Assembly (NCBI RefSeq): GCF_025141935.1
Contig: NZ_CP081121.1
Coordinates: forward strand, 1 to 64,000
Direction of reading: 5' to 3'
Length of the DNA: 64,000 bases
Origin: Sulfitobacter sp. S190
Lineage (GTDB): Bacteria > Pseudomonadota > Alphaproteobacteria > Rhodobacterales > Rhodobacteraceae
The position numbers were made by a program, and so were the translations under genes. Shown piece by piece: positions 1 to 9,099 of this stretch (position 1 is its first letter; every line of letters begins with the position of its first letter). The notes beneath the pieces are model-generated. The model was not told the origin of the DNA and made no database searches. It saw only the letters and a list, made by a program, of their open reading frames with translations.

Positions 1-34
1 CGCGGGGGCCACGCAGATGCGCGGCCTTTGGTCC

Positions 35-220
35 TCAGAACCGCGTGCTTTCAAGATACGCGCGCGTATGCAGGGTGTCCTGCATCTTGTCCGATGACAG
101 GTCCGGCTCGGCGGCCTCGACTGCCGTGCCTGTGGCCACCGCCGCCGCCGCCAAGGGCGCCGATGTCGCGGCCACTTTCAGAAAGTCGCGTCGGCTGCTG
201 CCGTGCGTCTTGTCCGTCAT
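35..220 (-). CDS. Small Tat-signal protein of the formate dehydrogenase region type
   Basis: A 61-residue protein. Residues 9-15 (SRRDFLK) form a twin-arginine motif, followed by an Ala-rich hydrophobic stretch at about residues 18-38 ending in AEAAEP, a plausible signal peptidase site. Its size and position next to a TorD-like chaperone match the small Tat-targeted proteins annotated beside formate dehydrogenase alpha-subunit genes in Rhodobacteraceae. The ATG at 220 is preceded by a good GAGGA ribosome site. The catalytic subunit gene would lie just off the left edge, which I infer and cannot see. Function beyond association with a molybdo- or tungsto-enzyme export system is unknown. Confidence 0.75.
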   Translation of the reverse strand: MTDKTHGSSRRDFLKVAATSAPLAAAAVATGTAVEAAEPDLSSDKMQDTLHTRAYLESTRF

Positions 221-279
221 GCCAAAGTCCTCCTCTGGCTGTTCCGACGCCGGTGAAAGCGCCGCTCGTTGTGCAGGCC

Positions 280-881
280 TCAGCCCGCGCTCATCCGAAA
301 CGCTTCGACTTCGATATCCATGAACGTCCGGCCGACCGTGCCGACCGACGCATAGAAAACCGAATTCTTGGCTTCGAGATCCGAATAGAAATGCGCCGCC
401 CAAGGGGCGATATGCGCATTGAAAAATGTCTTTGCTGTTCCACGGTCGCGGGCGGCCCAAATCGACCCACAATCATCGCGGCCATCATCTCCATCAGGCT
501 GGCGATATTGTCCTCAGGCTCGAACACGTTGTCGGCGCGGCTCAGGCCGCGGGCCGTCATGTCGTCGCGCAGACGGGCAAGTGGTTTTTCATTCAGGAAA
601 CCGGTCAGGTAATAGCTGGCGTAGGGTAGCAATTCGCCACGGCCCAACCCGATGAACAAAGCTTCATACTCTCTTTTGACGGCTTTTTCCTTCGACAGCC
701 TGGCTACCTTTGCCAGTGTCGCGACCGCCTGCCCCAGCTGGCTGTCATCACCACCCAGACCAGCCGTCTGGCTCAGCAGCATCTCGTCCGCAGGGCGGGC
801 CAGAAGCGCGCCCAGAAAATTGTAGAGATCCGCACGCAGGCGGTCTTCTTCGGCGATCTGTGTTTGCAAGGCGGCGGTCAT
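280..881 (-). pseudogene. TorD-family molecular chaperone, frameshifted near 430
   Basis: TorD/DmsD-family chaperones bind Tat-exported molybdo/tungsto-enzymes before cofactor insertion. Residues 1-150 read as a TorD protein, with the helical core YNFLGALLARP at about 21-31 and an E-P-E-D-N-I segment at about 122-127. The reading frame breaks at about 430, where a CAAAG run seems to lack one A. The next frame continues with a typical C-terminus (NAHIAPWAAHFYSDLEA ...) to a TGA at 280-282. Joined, the product is about 200 residues, the normal family length. The change is either a sequencing error or a recent inactivation. The start overlaps the end of the DUF3306 gene by 4 bp, so the two are probably cotranscribed. 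Confidence 0.8.
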
Positions 882-1477
882 CCCTGTTGGTCCTCGAATT
901 GAAATTGCATACGGTGCAACGGCGCTGCGGCCATGACGGGGCCGTCCTCTTCATCCGCCGCAGGTCGCACATAAACGGCGGTGGCTGCGGGCGTAGTCTC
1001 GGCCACGAGGACATCTTCTTCTATCACGGGCACGTCGTCTTCCAGATCTTCATCCGGCTCGACCGCCTGCGGCTCCTGAGCGTCGGCTTCGGCTTTGCGC
1101 GCGAGCTCCTTGATATGCTCCAGCATGCCCTTGCCCACCTGATAGGTTGTCTGCAGATTTTCGACGACCGTCGCGGCATCCGTGAAATCCTCGCCGTAAT
1201 CCACCAGACCGTCGACATTCGCCAGCACAGGGTTCAATCGCCACAGCTTTCGCAGCGCGCGCGTCTTGATCCGGTTCGGCACAACGTCGGACATGAACAC
1301 ACTGAAATCGTCGCCCGCTTCCAGCGTATCCGGGTCAGGCAGTTTGAGATCTGCCAATATCTCCGCGTCGGTCTGCTCTGCTTCCTGGCGCGCAAGCGTT
1401 TCGGCATGCGCCTCCTGGGCATCGGCCTCGGCCTCCGCGGCGACGGCCGCGCGGCGCTTGTCCCAGAACCCGCTCAT
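878..1477 (-). CDS. DUF3306 domain protein
   Basis: A 199-residue acidic, soluble protein of the DUF3306 family, whose members sit in formate dehydrogenase clusters between DUF3305 and TorD genes. The start (MSGFWDKRRAAV) is typical, followed by a charged Ala/Glu-rich helix, then LPDPDTL and a segment around DFSVFMSDVVPNRIK at about residues 57-71. The C-terminal third is low-complexity and acidic. It overlaps the DUF3305 gene upstream (stop/start at 1474-1477) and the TorD gene downstream by 4 bp each, so translation is likely coupled. Role in enzyme maturation is inferred from context only; the biochemical function is not known to me. Confidence 0.85.
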   Translation of the reverse strand: MSGFWDKRRAAVAAEAEADAQEAHAETLARQEAEQTDAEILADLKLPDPDTLEAGDDFSVFMSDVVPNRIKTRALRKLWRLNPVLANVDGLVDYGEDFTDAATVVENLQTTYQVGKGMLEHIKELARKAEADAQEPQAVEPDEDLEDDVPVIEEDVLVAETTPAATAVYVRPAADEEDGPVMAAAPLHRMQFQFEDQQG

Positions 1478-2028
1478 TGCATCCGCTCCTTGCGGGCCGG
1501 GGCCCGATAGACATCGGCGACCTGACGAATGCGCGCATCGCCAATGCCGTCTTCGCGCAGATCGACGCGCTTTTTATCACGCCGCCGCTTGATGAATACC
1601 TCGTCCTCGTGGAACTCCTCGACAAATCCGCGGACCCACGCCACGAGACCGGGCGGCATCGGCACCTTCTCCACGATCTCTTCGCCGCTGTCTGTATAAT
1701 CTTGCGCCTCATACGGCGACGCGGTCACCAAAAGCACATCGAGCGCGCGTGCGGCAGGGCGCATGATGACATAGATCGAAGGCACCTTTGCGGTGAGCCC
1801 ATGCAGATACGCTTCGGTTTCCGCCCCGTGCAGTTCAAGCGTGCAGGTGGCCGCGTGGTATTCGATCGCTTCGCCCTCGCGGCGCAGCTCGCGCCAATCC
1901 GCGTCCCCCGCTCCGGGCAGAACGGCACTGGCCGTCCAGGCGTGCTGCACCCAACGGGTCACTCCCGGCGTACGCCGCAGCACCACGCCAAGCGGCATCG
2001 CCTGATACATCTTCGGGTTATGGATCAA
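1474..2028 (-). CDS. DUF3305 domain protein
   Basis: A 184-residue protein resembling DUF3305, the usual partner of DUF3306 in formate dehydrogenase loci. The family feature PLGVVLRRTPGVTRWVQ lies near the N-terminus, and SPYEAQDYTDSGEEIVEKVPMP at about residues 103-124 is also recognisable. The start is uncertain. A TTG at 2028 has a GGGAG ribosome site 8 nt upstream, while the ATG at 2010 (MYQAMPLG) lacks a well-spaced one, so I chose TTG. It is the first gene of the minus-strand unit DUF3305-DUF3306-torD-Tat protein and is divergent from the iron-sulfur protein gene. Confidence 0.85.
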   Translation of the reverse strand: MIHNPKMYQAMPLGVVLRRTPGVTRWVQHAWTASAVLPGAGDADWRELRREGEAIEYHAATCTLELHGAETEAYLHGLTAKVPSIYVIMRPAARALDVLLVTASPYEAQDYTDSGEEIVEKVPMPPGLVAWVRGFVEEFHEDEVFIKRRRDKKRVDLREDGIGDARIRQVADVYRAPARKERMQ

Positions 2029-2366
2029 AACTGGAACTCCCTACGTCAACTCTGCGCCAACTCGCGCCATCGACAAAGCGAAATCTTGTAGACCGTGGCA
2101 TACCGTCAGATCAGGGACAAATCGGGACAGCCCGTCACAGCCGGCGCCGCGTCGCGGACAAAATGTCTAATCCGAGCATAACGGTAGGTTTTTAAGCGGC
2201 CACAGGTGTACCGAATCATCGTGGCCAAAAGCGTTCGTCGACAGCGCTGAAGCCCCGCCGCGCCAGCCACGAAACCGCTTGTGAAGCGGTTTCATTCATG
2301 TCTACCTGCGGCGCGACCAGTGGTTTTTTCGTGCGCGGAAACCATCGCCGAGGGAGGGTGGATTAT
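2029..2366. promoter_or_regulatory. Divergent intergenic region with a perfect 10-bp inverted repeat
   Basis: This 338-bp gap separates the DUF3305 gene (-) from the iron-sulfur protein gene (+), so it must hold both promoters. No plausible coding region is seen. A perfect inverted repeat has arms GAAACCGCTT (2271-2280) and AAGCGGTTTC (2284-2293) around a 3-nt loop. It lies about 75 bp before the TTG start at 2367 and could be an operator or an RNA hairpin. It has no following T-run, so it is not a typical terminator. Confidence 0.4.
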
Positions 2367-4311
2367 TTGTCTAAGCGATTGATAACATGTAGCTGTCTCG
2401 ACACTCAGCGCATTGACGCACCGCGGTTGGCTGCCAGCACCGGACTGGAGGTCGCGGCCCCCTGCAACGCCTTGTGCACCACCAGATCGAAAGCGCAGTG
2501 GAGGCTCTTACCGACGGCGACGCAATATTTTGCTGCACCCAGGAAGCGGCCCGATTCGAAGCACTCGCAGCCGAGCTTGATCTGCCGGCACCACCGACGC
2601 TGGACCTGAGAGACCGGGCAGGCTGGACCGATGACACAGGGGATATACTACCCAAAATGTCCGCACTTGCCGCGGAGGCCTTGTTGCCCGCGGCCCCGCC
2701 AAAACCCTCGATGTGATTTCGGAAGGATTGTGTTTGATCGTGGGGCCTGCCGATGTCGCACTTGCCGCGGCAGAAACGCTGCATCCCCACCTTGGCGTGA
2801 CCGTCCTGCTCGATGAATTTCCGGATGGGCATACGGTGCGGAGCTACGACATCGTTGTCGGAAAACTCCGCAAGGCGCAGGGCGCACTCGGACAATTCAA
2901 CGGACCATCGATCGGTTACAGCTGGTCGAACCGGGTGGTCGTGGGGCATTCACGCTCACCGACCCGCGTGATGGGGGTGTGAGCCAGTGCGATATCCTGC
3001 TTGACCTGACCGGAGGAACGCCGCTTTTTCCTGCGCCCGACAAGCGCGAGGGTTATCTGAGGGCCGATCCGTCGTATCAGCCTGCGGTCGCGGCAGCGGT
3101 GATGGCCGCGTCGCATCTGGTCGGCACGTTTGAGCAACCACTCTACATCGCCACCGAGCCATTGTTGTGCGCGCACAGCCGCGCCGAGCAAACGGGTTGT
3201 ACGCGCTGTCTTGATCTGTGCCCGACAGGTGCCATCACGCCCACAGGCGATCACGTGACGATTGATCCGATGGTATGTGCCGGTTGCGGCGCGTGCTGCC
3301 GCCCTGCCCCTCGGGCGCAATCAGCTATGACGCCCCCCCCGTTGATTTGACGTTCCGCAGGGTTCAGACCCTTGCCAAGGCCTTTCTGGATGCGGGTGGC
3401 GTGGCACCCCGGCTGCTGGTGACCGACGATCACGGTTCCGAAATGATCCGTCTTGCCGCGCGGTACGGTCGCGGATTGCCTGTGGATGTGATCCCGCTGG
3501 AGATGGCGGCGCTCAACGCGTTTGGCCATGCAGAGATCGTGGCCGCGCTCGCGGCTGGCTTTGTCGGTGTAAACATCCTTCCCGGCCAGCACACGGACCG
3601 TGATGCGCTCGCGGCCCAAATGGCTTTGGCCGAGGCGATAGCAGGACCGTCCAGAGTGTCGCTAATCGATACGTCCGATCCGGACGCGATGGCCGACGCT
3701 CTTTACGCCGCGGACCCCGTGGAAGGGATAAAAAATCCGGTGCGCCCGATGGGAACACGGCGCCAGATCACCCGGCAGGCTGCCCGCGCGCTGCATCCCG
3801 GGACCGATCACCTGCCTCTGCCCGGTGGCGCGCCCTATGGTGCGGTGGTCGTCGATCAAGACAGCTGTACCCTGTGTCTGTCGTGCGTCTCGCTCTGTCC
3901 CTCCGGCGCGCTTGGGGACAATTCCGACCGGCCGCAATTGCGCTTTCAGGAGGATGCCTGCCTGCAATGCGGCATCTGCGCCACCGTATGCCCGGAAGAT
4001 GCGATTACCTATGAGCCGCGTCTTGATCTGACGGATGCAGCACTGCGCCAGAATGTCGTGCACGAAGAAGAGCCCTTTGCCTGTGTCGAATGCGGATCCC
4101 TGTTCGGCGTCAAATCAACCATCGACCGGATAACCGAAAAATTGACGGGTCACACGATGTTTGCCGACGAGGCCAAGCTGCGGATGATCCAGATGTGTGA
4201 CGATTGCCGCGTGAACGCACAGTTCCATTCAGACGATAATCCGTTCGCGGGCAAGGAACGGCCCGGCCCCGCACGAGCGACGATTACCTTTCAAAGCGGC
4301 GCGATCACTGA
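2367..4311 (+). pseudogene. Multi-[4Fe-4S] cluster protein of the formate dehydrogenase region, with about five frameshifts
   Basis: Joined across frames this gene gives about 648 residues of a 4Fe-4S protein typical of Rhodobacteraceae formate dehydrogenase loci. It starts at TTG 2367 with a strong GGGAGGG ribosome site. Ferredoxin-type Cys clusters appear at CTRCLDLCP (about 3198), CAGCGACC (about 3278), CTLCLSCVSLCP (about 3868) and CLQCGICATVCP (about 3959), and a further Cys pair at about 4081. The frame changes near 2485, 2698, 2905, 3295 and 4262. Each change fits one missing or extra base, and the real end is the TGA at 4309-4311 (reading ...RTSDDYLSKRRDH). No internal stop outside the shifts is seen, which favours sequencing error over long decay. 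Role in electron transfer or enzyme maturation is inferred. Confidence 0.75.
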
Positions 4312-5041
4312 TGTTGCAAAGGCGCACCCAGATCGGCAGGAGCCATCTCCGCGACAAAGGCCATCATCGCCTCCAGATCGTCCAGCGTCATCTCAACGGG
4401 CACGATCGCGGGCGGCAGATCTTCGGCGAACGGGTCGGTTACATCCGCCACTTGCGTGAAGGCTGGATGCGGATTGAGGAAATAAAAACCAGCAAATCGT
4501 TGTTCCCAATCGGAAAACGCGCGCAGGACAAAGAAGCTGGGTGTCGATCCGATGTCATTCTTGCGCCCCGCCTCGTCAACCGCGTGACAGCGCCCGCATT
4601 TGGCCTGCGCGATTGCATAACCCGCGATAGCATCACCGTCGTAGCTGACCTGCGCCGCAGCCTTGGCGATCTTCTGAGGTGCGGTAAAGAGCGGTACACC
4701 CTCGGGCGCGAACGCCAAAATCGTACGCTGACCCACTTCGCCCGTCAGCCAATCGGCAAGCCGGTCTACGTCGGTGTCACCCACCGTCCGGATGTCCATA
4801 TGCCACAGCTGTGCCGGTCCTTGGAACAATGGGGTCCCTTGCGCGCCCAGAAGGATATCGGCATCCGCGGGCGGAACCAGCGCCACGCTGATCTGGGTCT
4901 TGAGGGAAAATCGCGGCAGGGCATATTTCAGAACCCCAGTGTCCTGCAACTCCTGCGGCGCGTGCAAAGCGACGCGTTTGCCCTCGGCCAAAGCCGCTTG
5001 CGGCAAAGCCCGATCATCAGAATAAGAACGAAACGCACCAT
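4305..5041 (-). pseudogene. Exported mono-heme c-type cytochrome, frameshift in the signal peptide
   Basis: The mature part carries one c-type heme motif, CGRCH, at about 4590, with a Met-rich C-terminal region, so it is a periplasmic or membrane-facing single-heme cytochrome of about 245 residues. The frame is open only from a TTG at 5006. Upstream an ATG at 5041, preceded by AAAGG, starts a clear hydrophobic signal sequence (MVRFVLILMIG) in another frame that rejoins LPQAALAEG if one T is restored near 5003. I therefore annotate the gene from 5041. Its 3' end overlaps the convergent iron-sulfur protein gene by 7 bp. A specific redox partner cannot be named. Confidence 0.7.
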
Positions 5042-5097
5042 GCCTTTAGCCTAGTCCGGCACGAAGGCGCACGTCAAACCCCACACAGGAGCCCCTC

Positions 5098-5289
5098 ATG
5101 AGCGACGAATTCAACATGTCCATGCGCAAGTTTCTCAAACAGGTCGGAGTAACCTCGCAACAAGCGATTGAAGACTCGATGCGCGACGCCGACACCGCCG
5201 GGAAAACTTTTACCGCGCGTGCGACGATCACGATTGACGGGCTTGATATGACGCATGAAGTGACCGGCGAAATAAAGGGTCAGGATTAA
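5098..5289 (+). CDS. Small conserved protein, DUF6494-like
   Basis: A 63-residue protein with an AGGAG ribosome site 6 nt before the ATG. It resembles short Rhodobacteraceae proteins annotated DUF6494, with a start MSDEFNMSMRKFLKQVGVTSQQ and a C-terminal beta-like segment (ATITIDGLDMTHEVTGEI). No signal peptide, membrane segment or catalytic motif is visible. It lies 3 nt before the GTG of the Mrp gene and is probably cotranscribed with it. Function is unknown. Confidence 0.7.
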   Translation: MSDEFNMSMRKFLKQVGVTSQQAIEDSMRDADTAGKTFTARATITIDGLDMTHEVTGEIKGQD

Positions 5290-5292
5290 GCG

Positions 5293-6361
5293 GTGGCAAG
5301 CAGGGAAGACATTCAGGCGATCCTGAAATCGATCGCGGATCCGGTCAGCGACAGCGATATCATGGCGGCAGGCGTGGTGCGGGCGTTGAACGTGGACGAT
5401 TCCGGCACGGTGCGCTTGTGATGGAAATCGCGCCGTCGGCGGCAGCCGCCTATGAGGCGGTGAAGACAGAGGCTGAGGCGCGGATCGGTGCGCTTGACGG
5501 CGTGGAAAAGGTCGCAATCGTGCTTACGGGCCATTCCGCCCAACCTGCACCGCCGCAACTGACCCCGCAAAAGAAAGCGGAACCGACCGGACCGCAGAAA
5601 ATTCCGGGCATAGACCACATCATTGCCATCGCATCCGGCAAGGGCGGCGTGGGCAAATCGACCGTGTCGGCCAATCTGGCTTGCGCGCTTGCCGCGCAGG
5701 GCCGCCGGGTGGGGCTGCTGGATGCAGATGTCTACGGCCCGTCGCAGCCCCGCATGCTGGGTGTTTCCGGCCGCCCCTCCAGTCCGGATGGCAAGACAAT
5801 CCTGCCGATGCGAAACCACGGTGTCACAATGATGTCGATTGGCCTGATGACCAATGAGGATCAGGCTGTCGTTGGCGCGGTCCGATGCTGATGGGCGCAT
5901 TGCAGCAGATGATGACACAGGTCCAATGGGGCGCCTTGGATGTCCTGTTGGTCGATCTGCCGCCCGGCACGGGCGATGTTCAGATGACGCTTTCGCAAAA
6001 GGCGCAGGTCGACGGGTGCGATTGTCGTCTCTACGCCGCAGGATGTCGCCCTGCTCGACGCCCGCAAGGGGATCGACATGTTTCAAGCAGTTGCAGGTCC
6101 CAATCCTGGGCATGATCGAGAACATGAGCACCCACATCTGTTCCAGCTGTGGCCACGAGGAACATTGTTTCGGACACGGCGGTTGTCGCCGCAGAGGCCA
6201 AGAAAATAGGTGTGCCGCTGTTGGCCGAAGTGCCGCTGCATCTTGATATCCGGCTGGCCGCTGACGGGGGCGCGCCGATTGTGGTCAGCCAACCCGACAG
6301 CGCGCAGGCACAGGCTTTCCATGAAGTGGCCAAGGCGCTCGTGACGCAGGGTGTGGCATGA
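5293..6361 (+). pseudogene. Mrp/ApbC P-loop ATPase for Fe-S cluster delivery, five frameshifts
   Basis: Mrp/NBP35-family proteins bind and transfer [4Fe-4S] clusters using a P-loop. Joined across frames the product is about 355 residues with a DUF59-like N-terminal domain, the deviant Walker A GKGGVGKST at about 5640, LLDADVYGPSQPRMLG, a Walker B-like [14 protein letters not shown] at about 5950, and a C-terminal [15 protein letters not shown] at about 6138. The frame changes near 5417, 5881, 6014, 6080 and 6172, each explained by one base. The GTG at 5293 is the likely start. Its stop overlaps the next gene by 4 bp. If the lesions are real the gene is dead; if they are sequence errors it is a normal housekeeping Fe-S carrier. 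Confidence 0.85.
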
Positions 6362-7070
6362 CTGGACCGCTGGTCTTTCCGCCCTTGTTTCATGGCGAGC
6401 CGGTCAGCGAAGATGCGATGACGCAGGCCTGCATGAGAGCGACGCAAGGATGCGACGCGGGTCTTGTGGTCTATGCCCTCGGTGCCAATACCCTCGAGGC
6501 CGCCATTGTCTTCGCACCCGAAGTGCCGCTCTCCAAAGCGATTGCGATGCTGCCGATTTGCGGGATCGGCTTTCAAAACGCGCTCGGCGCTCTGGCGCCT
6601 GCCGGGAAGTGGCCGTGCACCTGCAATGGGACGGCACCGATACGGATCAACGGCGCGCGCTGTGGCAGACTGACCGCCGCCGCGGCACAGGCGACGCCCG
6701 ACGCAGTGCCCGACTGGCTGGTGATTGGGCTTTATCTGCCCCTTTGGCCGACTGACAGCCGCGATGCGGCGGCGCCACACCCGATCTGACCACGCTTTAT
6801 GCTGAAGGCTGCGTCGATGTGGCGGCCCCCACCCTGACAGAAGCCTACGTCAGACACACTCTCAACTGGCTGAACCGGTGGGAGGACGAAGGCGCCAAAC
6901 CCGTTCACGATGAATGGCGCGGCTTGGCCCATGGCGTCGGTGAGCAGGCGTCACAAGGCGGCAAGACAGGGACATTCATGGGCATCGACGAAGACTTTGG
7001 CATGCTGTTGCGCACGCAGGAGGGCACGACGCTCGTGCCTTTGACCACACTTCTGGAGGACCCGTCATGA
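6358..7070 (+). pseudogene. Biotin/lipoate ligase-like protein, about three frameshifts
   Basis: The joined product of about 237 residues resembles Rhodobacteraceae proteins annotated as biotin/lipoate A/B ligase family with a C-terminal DUF4444-like part. The N-terminal half has FPPLFHGE and GALAP..EVAVHLQW, then INGARCGRL and DWLVIGLYLPLWP, and the C-terminal part has GTFMGIDEDFGMLLRTQ. The frame shifts near 6604 and 6645 (a compensating pair) and again near 6765, after which the C-terminus runs to 7070. Ligase activity is an inference from family naming, and the substrate is unknown. The ATG overlaps the Mrp stop and the TGA overlaps the next start, so these form one operon. Confidence 0.65.
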
Positions 7071-7561
7071 AACTGGCCCGTGCAATCCATTTTGACGAGA
7101 GCGATCAGCGTATTTTCCATATACCCGCGCGCACCGGTGAATGGTGTGTGTCGGGCGGGTTCGAATTCTCCAACTGGACAGAAGGCGACCTGACCGGCAA
7201 AGCGCGACAGGCCTTTGCCAACGGCTGGTTCGGGCTCGAAACTGGCGGGCGGGTCACTTTTGTGGCCGTGACGCAGATAGAGCCCGGCGAAGTCGAAACA
7301 CTGACATCGATGCTGGCCCAGCACTTTGTGACCTATTACGGCGCACCAACGGTGGAGGCGGCAACGCCCGTCGCGCAGGAAGAAGTTCAGCAGATGCTTG
7401 ATCTGTGCGATGACCATGACGCCAACACGCTGCTGACCGTCGCGCGTGAGCTATCGGATGCTGGCGTGCGCGAAGCCTACCGTACAATCCAGCCGCAAGA
7501 TGCAGGCATCGATCAATTCGCCGTCCACGGCTCCCTCGACGATGAGCCGCACCACCATTGA
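7067..7561 (+). CDS. Conserved protein, DUF6505-like
   Basis: A 164-residue soluble protein, intact, with an ATGA overlap to the upstream ligase-like gene. It resembles proteins annotated DUF6505 that accompany the Mrp/ligase pair in this group. Features are an N-terminal MKLARAIHFDESD, a central YYGAPTVEAATP, and a His-rich C-terminus (PHHH). A few lines upstream, genes are heavily frameshifted, but this one reads cleanly end to end. No catalytic motif is recognised and function is unknown. Confidence 0.75.
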   Translation: MKLARAIHFDESDQRIFHIPARTGEWCVSGGFEFSNWTEGDLTGKARQAFANGWFGLETGGRVTFVAVTQIEPGEVETLTSMLAQHFVTYYGAPTVEAATPVAQEEVQQMLDLCDDHDANTLLTVARELSDAGVREAYRTIQPQDAGIDQFAVHGSLDDEPHHH

Positions 7562-7579
7562 TGTCGCATCGGCCCGCGC

Positions 7580-8389
7580 CTATTCCGGCTGCGCGTTGAA
7601 GGTGAAAAGCTGCTCGCCATCGATGGTGTAGCCGTCGATAAGGGCACCGGCACCGGGTGATGTCAGCCAGTTCTCGACCTGTCGTGCCAGATCGGCCTTT
7701 ACGTGGGGATGACGCTGCGCATCTACGGGCAAATAGGCGTATTGGTTGAAGAGGATCGGATCGCCTTCGAACAGCACCGTCAACCCGCCCTTATTCCCGA
7801 AATTGAGCCAGCTTGCCCGATCGGACATGATATAAGCGTCCAGACCTGCCGCGGTATTCAGTGCAGCCCCCATTCCGGCACCAACCGCTTTGTACCAGCT
7901 TCCGAAGGTGGCAGGATCCTGCGACGCGGCTTGCCACAGGCTAAGCTCCTTTTTGTGCGTGCCACTGTCATCACCCCGGCTGACAAACGGCGCGCCCGCA
8001 GAAGCGACCGCCGTAAGCGCGGCTGCGGCACTATCGGTCTGTGCAATGCCAGCGGGATCGCCCTCAGGGCCGACCAGCACGAAATCATTGTACATGATTT
8101 CCCGGCGGTGGGGGCCATACCCTTCGGCCACGAACGCCTCTTCCGCGCTCCGGCTGTGCACGAGGATCGCATCGACATCGCCCGCACGGCCCAACCTCAG
8201 CGCCTGACCGGTACCAACGACAAGCAGATTAACGTCAATGCCCAGATTCTCGCGGATTTGAGGCACCAGCACATCGGCAAGCCCGGAATTGTGAAACGAT
8301 GTTGTCACGGCCATGCGCATGACGCTTTCTGCCCACGCGCCCGTTGCCGTGATACACGCCAAGAAGAGGGCCATGATCGATTGTCTCAT
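7580..8389 (-). CDS. tupA: Tungstate-type ABC transporter substrate-binding protein
   Basis: A 269-residue periplasmic binding protein with a signal peptide at residues 1-20 ending GAWA|ES. It shows the TupA pattern TTSFHNSGLADVL, where family members use T-T-S..SG, and FVSRGDDSGTHKKE around residue 140 for oxyanion binding. TupA proteins bind tungstate with high affinity; molybdate as substrate cannot be excluded from sequence. It is the last gene of tupB-tupC-tupA, overlapping tupC by 4 bp. Tungsten is used by some formate dehydrogenases, which fits the neighbouring accessory genes. Confidence 0.9.
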   Translation of the reverse strand: MRQSIMALFLACITATGAWAESVMRMAVTTSFHNSGLADVLVPQIRENLGIDVNLLVVGTGQALRLGRAGDVDAILVHSRSAEEAFVAEGYGPHRREIMYNDFVLVGPEGDPAGIAQTDSAAAALTAVASAGAPFVSRGDDSGTHKKELSLWQAASQDPATFGSWYKAVGAGMGAALNTAAGLDAYIMSDRASWLNFGNKGGLTVLFEGDPILFNQYAYLPVDAQRHPHVKADLARQVENWLTSPGAGALIDGYTIDGEQLFTFNAQPE

Positions 8390-9099
8390 TCCAAGATATC
8401 TCCCTTGAGAAACGCTGCGGCCTGCGCAGGTTCAGGCCTTTCGAAAAAGTCGGACGCCGGCGCGAAAGCCTGTACGCGCCCGTGCAGGATAAACACGATT
8501 TCATCGGCCAGTCTGCGCGCCTGACCCATATCGTGCGTGGCAAAGATCAGTTTCATCCCACGTGCCTTTGCGTCCTGAAGCACTCCTTCGATGGCGCGGG
8601 TCGCGCGACCGTCAAGATTTGCACAAGGCTCATCGAGAAACAGGACCTGTGGCTCCGTGATCATTGCGCGGGCCAGCGCGAGCTTTTGCTGCTCGCCGCC
8701 TGAAAGCACCGTGGCAGAGCGCGATAGCATCGGCGTCAGATCCAGCCGGTCTGCCCAGATCTCTGCACGCGCGCGCGCGTCGGATTTCGGTGTCCCGCGA
8801 ATGGTCAACGGATAGACGAGGTTTTCCAGCACGCTGCGGCGCAACATGACGGGGCGTTGAAACACAAAGGCCTGATGGTGCCGCGCCTCCTGCGTCCCGC
8901 AGGCCCAAGTGATCGAGCCGGAAGTAAGCCGCGCAGTTCCGTGCAGGAGCCGCAAAAGGGTCGTCTTGCCGGATCCGTTGGGACCGATCACAACCGTGGC
9001 CCCCGTGCCGTCCAACTGCAAATCAACCGGCCCGACCAGACGTTTGCCACGTCGGCTGGTTTCGGCGGCGGCCACGCGAAGGAGGAACAGCGCACTCAC
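8386..9099 (-). CDS. tupC: Tungstate-type ABC transporter ATPase
   Basis: A 237-residue ABC ATPase. It contains Walker A GPNGSGKTT at about residue 43, Q-loop region HHQAFVFQRPVML, signature LSGGEQQK at about 142, Walker B QVLFLDEP at about 160 and the switch His in FATHDMGQ. I chose the GTG at 9099, since it overlaps the tupB stop by 4 bp (TGGTGAG) and agrees with the family N-terminus (SALFLLRVAAAE). An in-frame longer start inside tupB is less likely. It energises uptake through TupB. Confidence 0.9.
   Translation of the reverse strand: MSALFLLRVAAAETSRRGKRLVGPVDLQLDGTGATVVIGPNGSGKTTLLRLLHGTARLTSGSITWACGTQEARHHQAFVFQRPVMLRRSVLENLVYPLTIRGTPKSDARARAEIWADRLDLTPMLSRSATVLSGGEQQKLALARAMITEPQVLFLDEPCANLDGRATRAIEGVLQDAKARGMKLIFATHDMGQARRLADEIVFILHGRVQAFAPASDFFERPEPAQAAAFLKGDILE

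Noticed and set aside
1..34. Start of a formate dehydrogenase alpha-subunit gene
   Set aside because: Only 34 bases remain beyond the Tat protein stop and no start codon with ribosome site is seen on the minus strand there.
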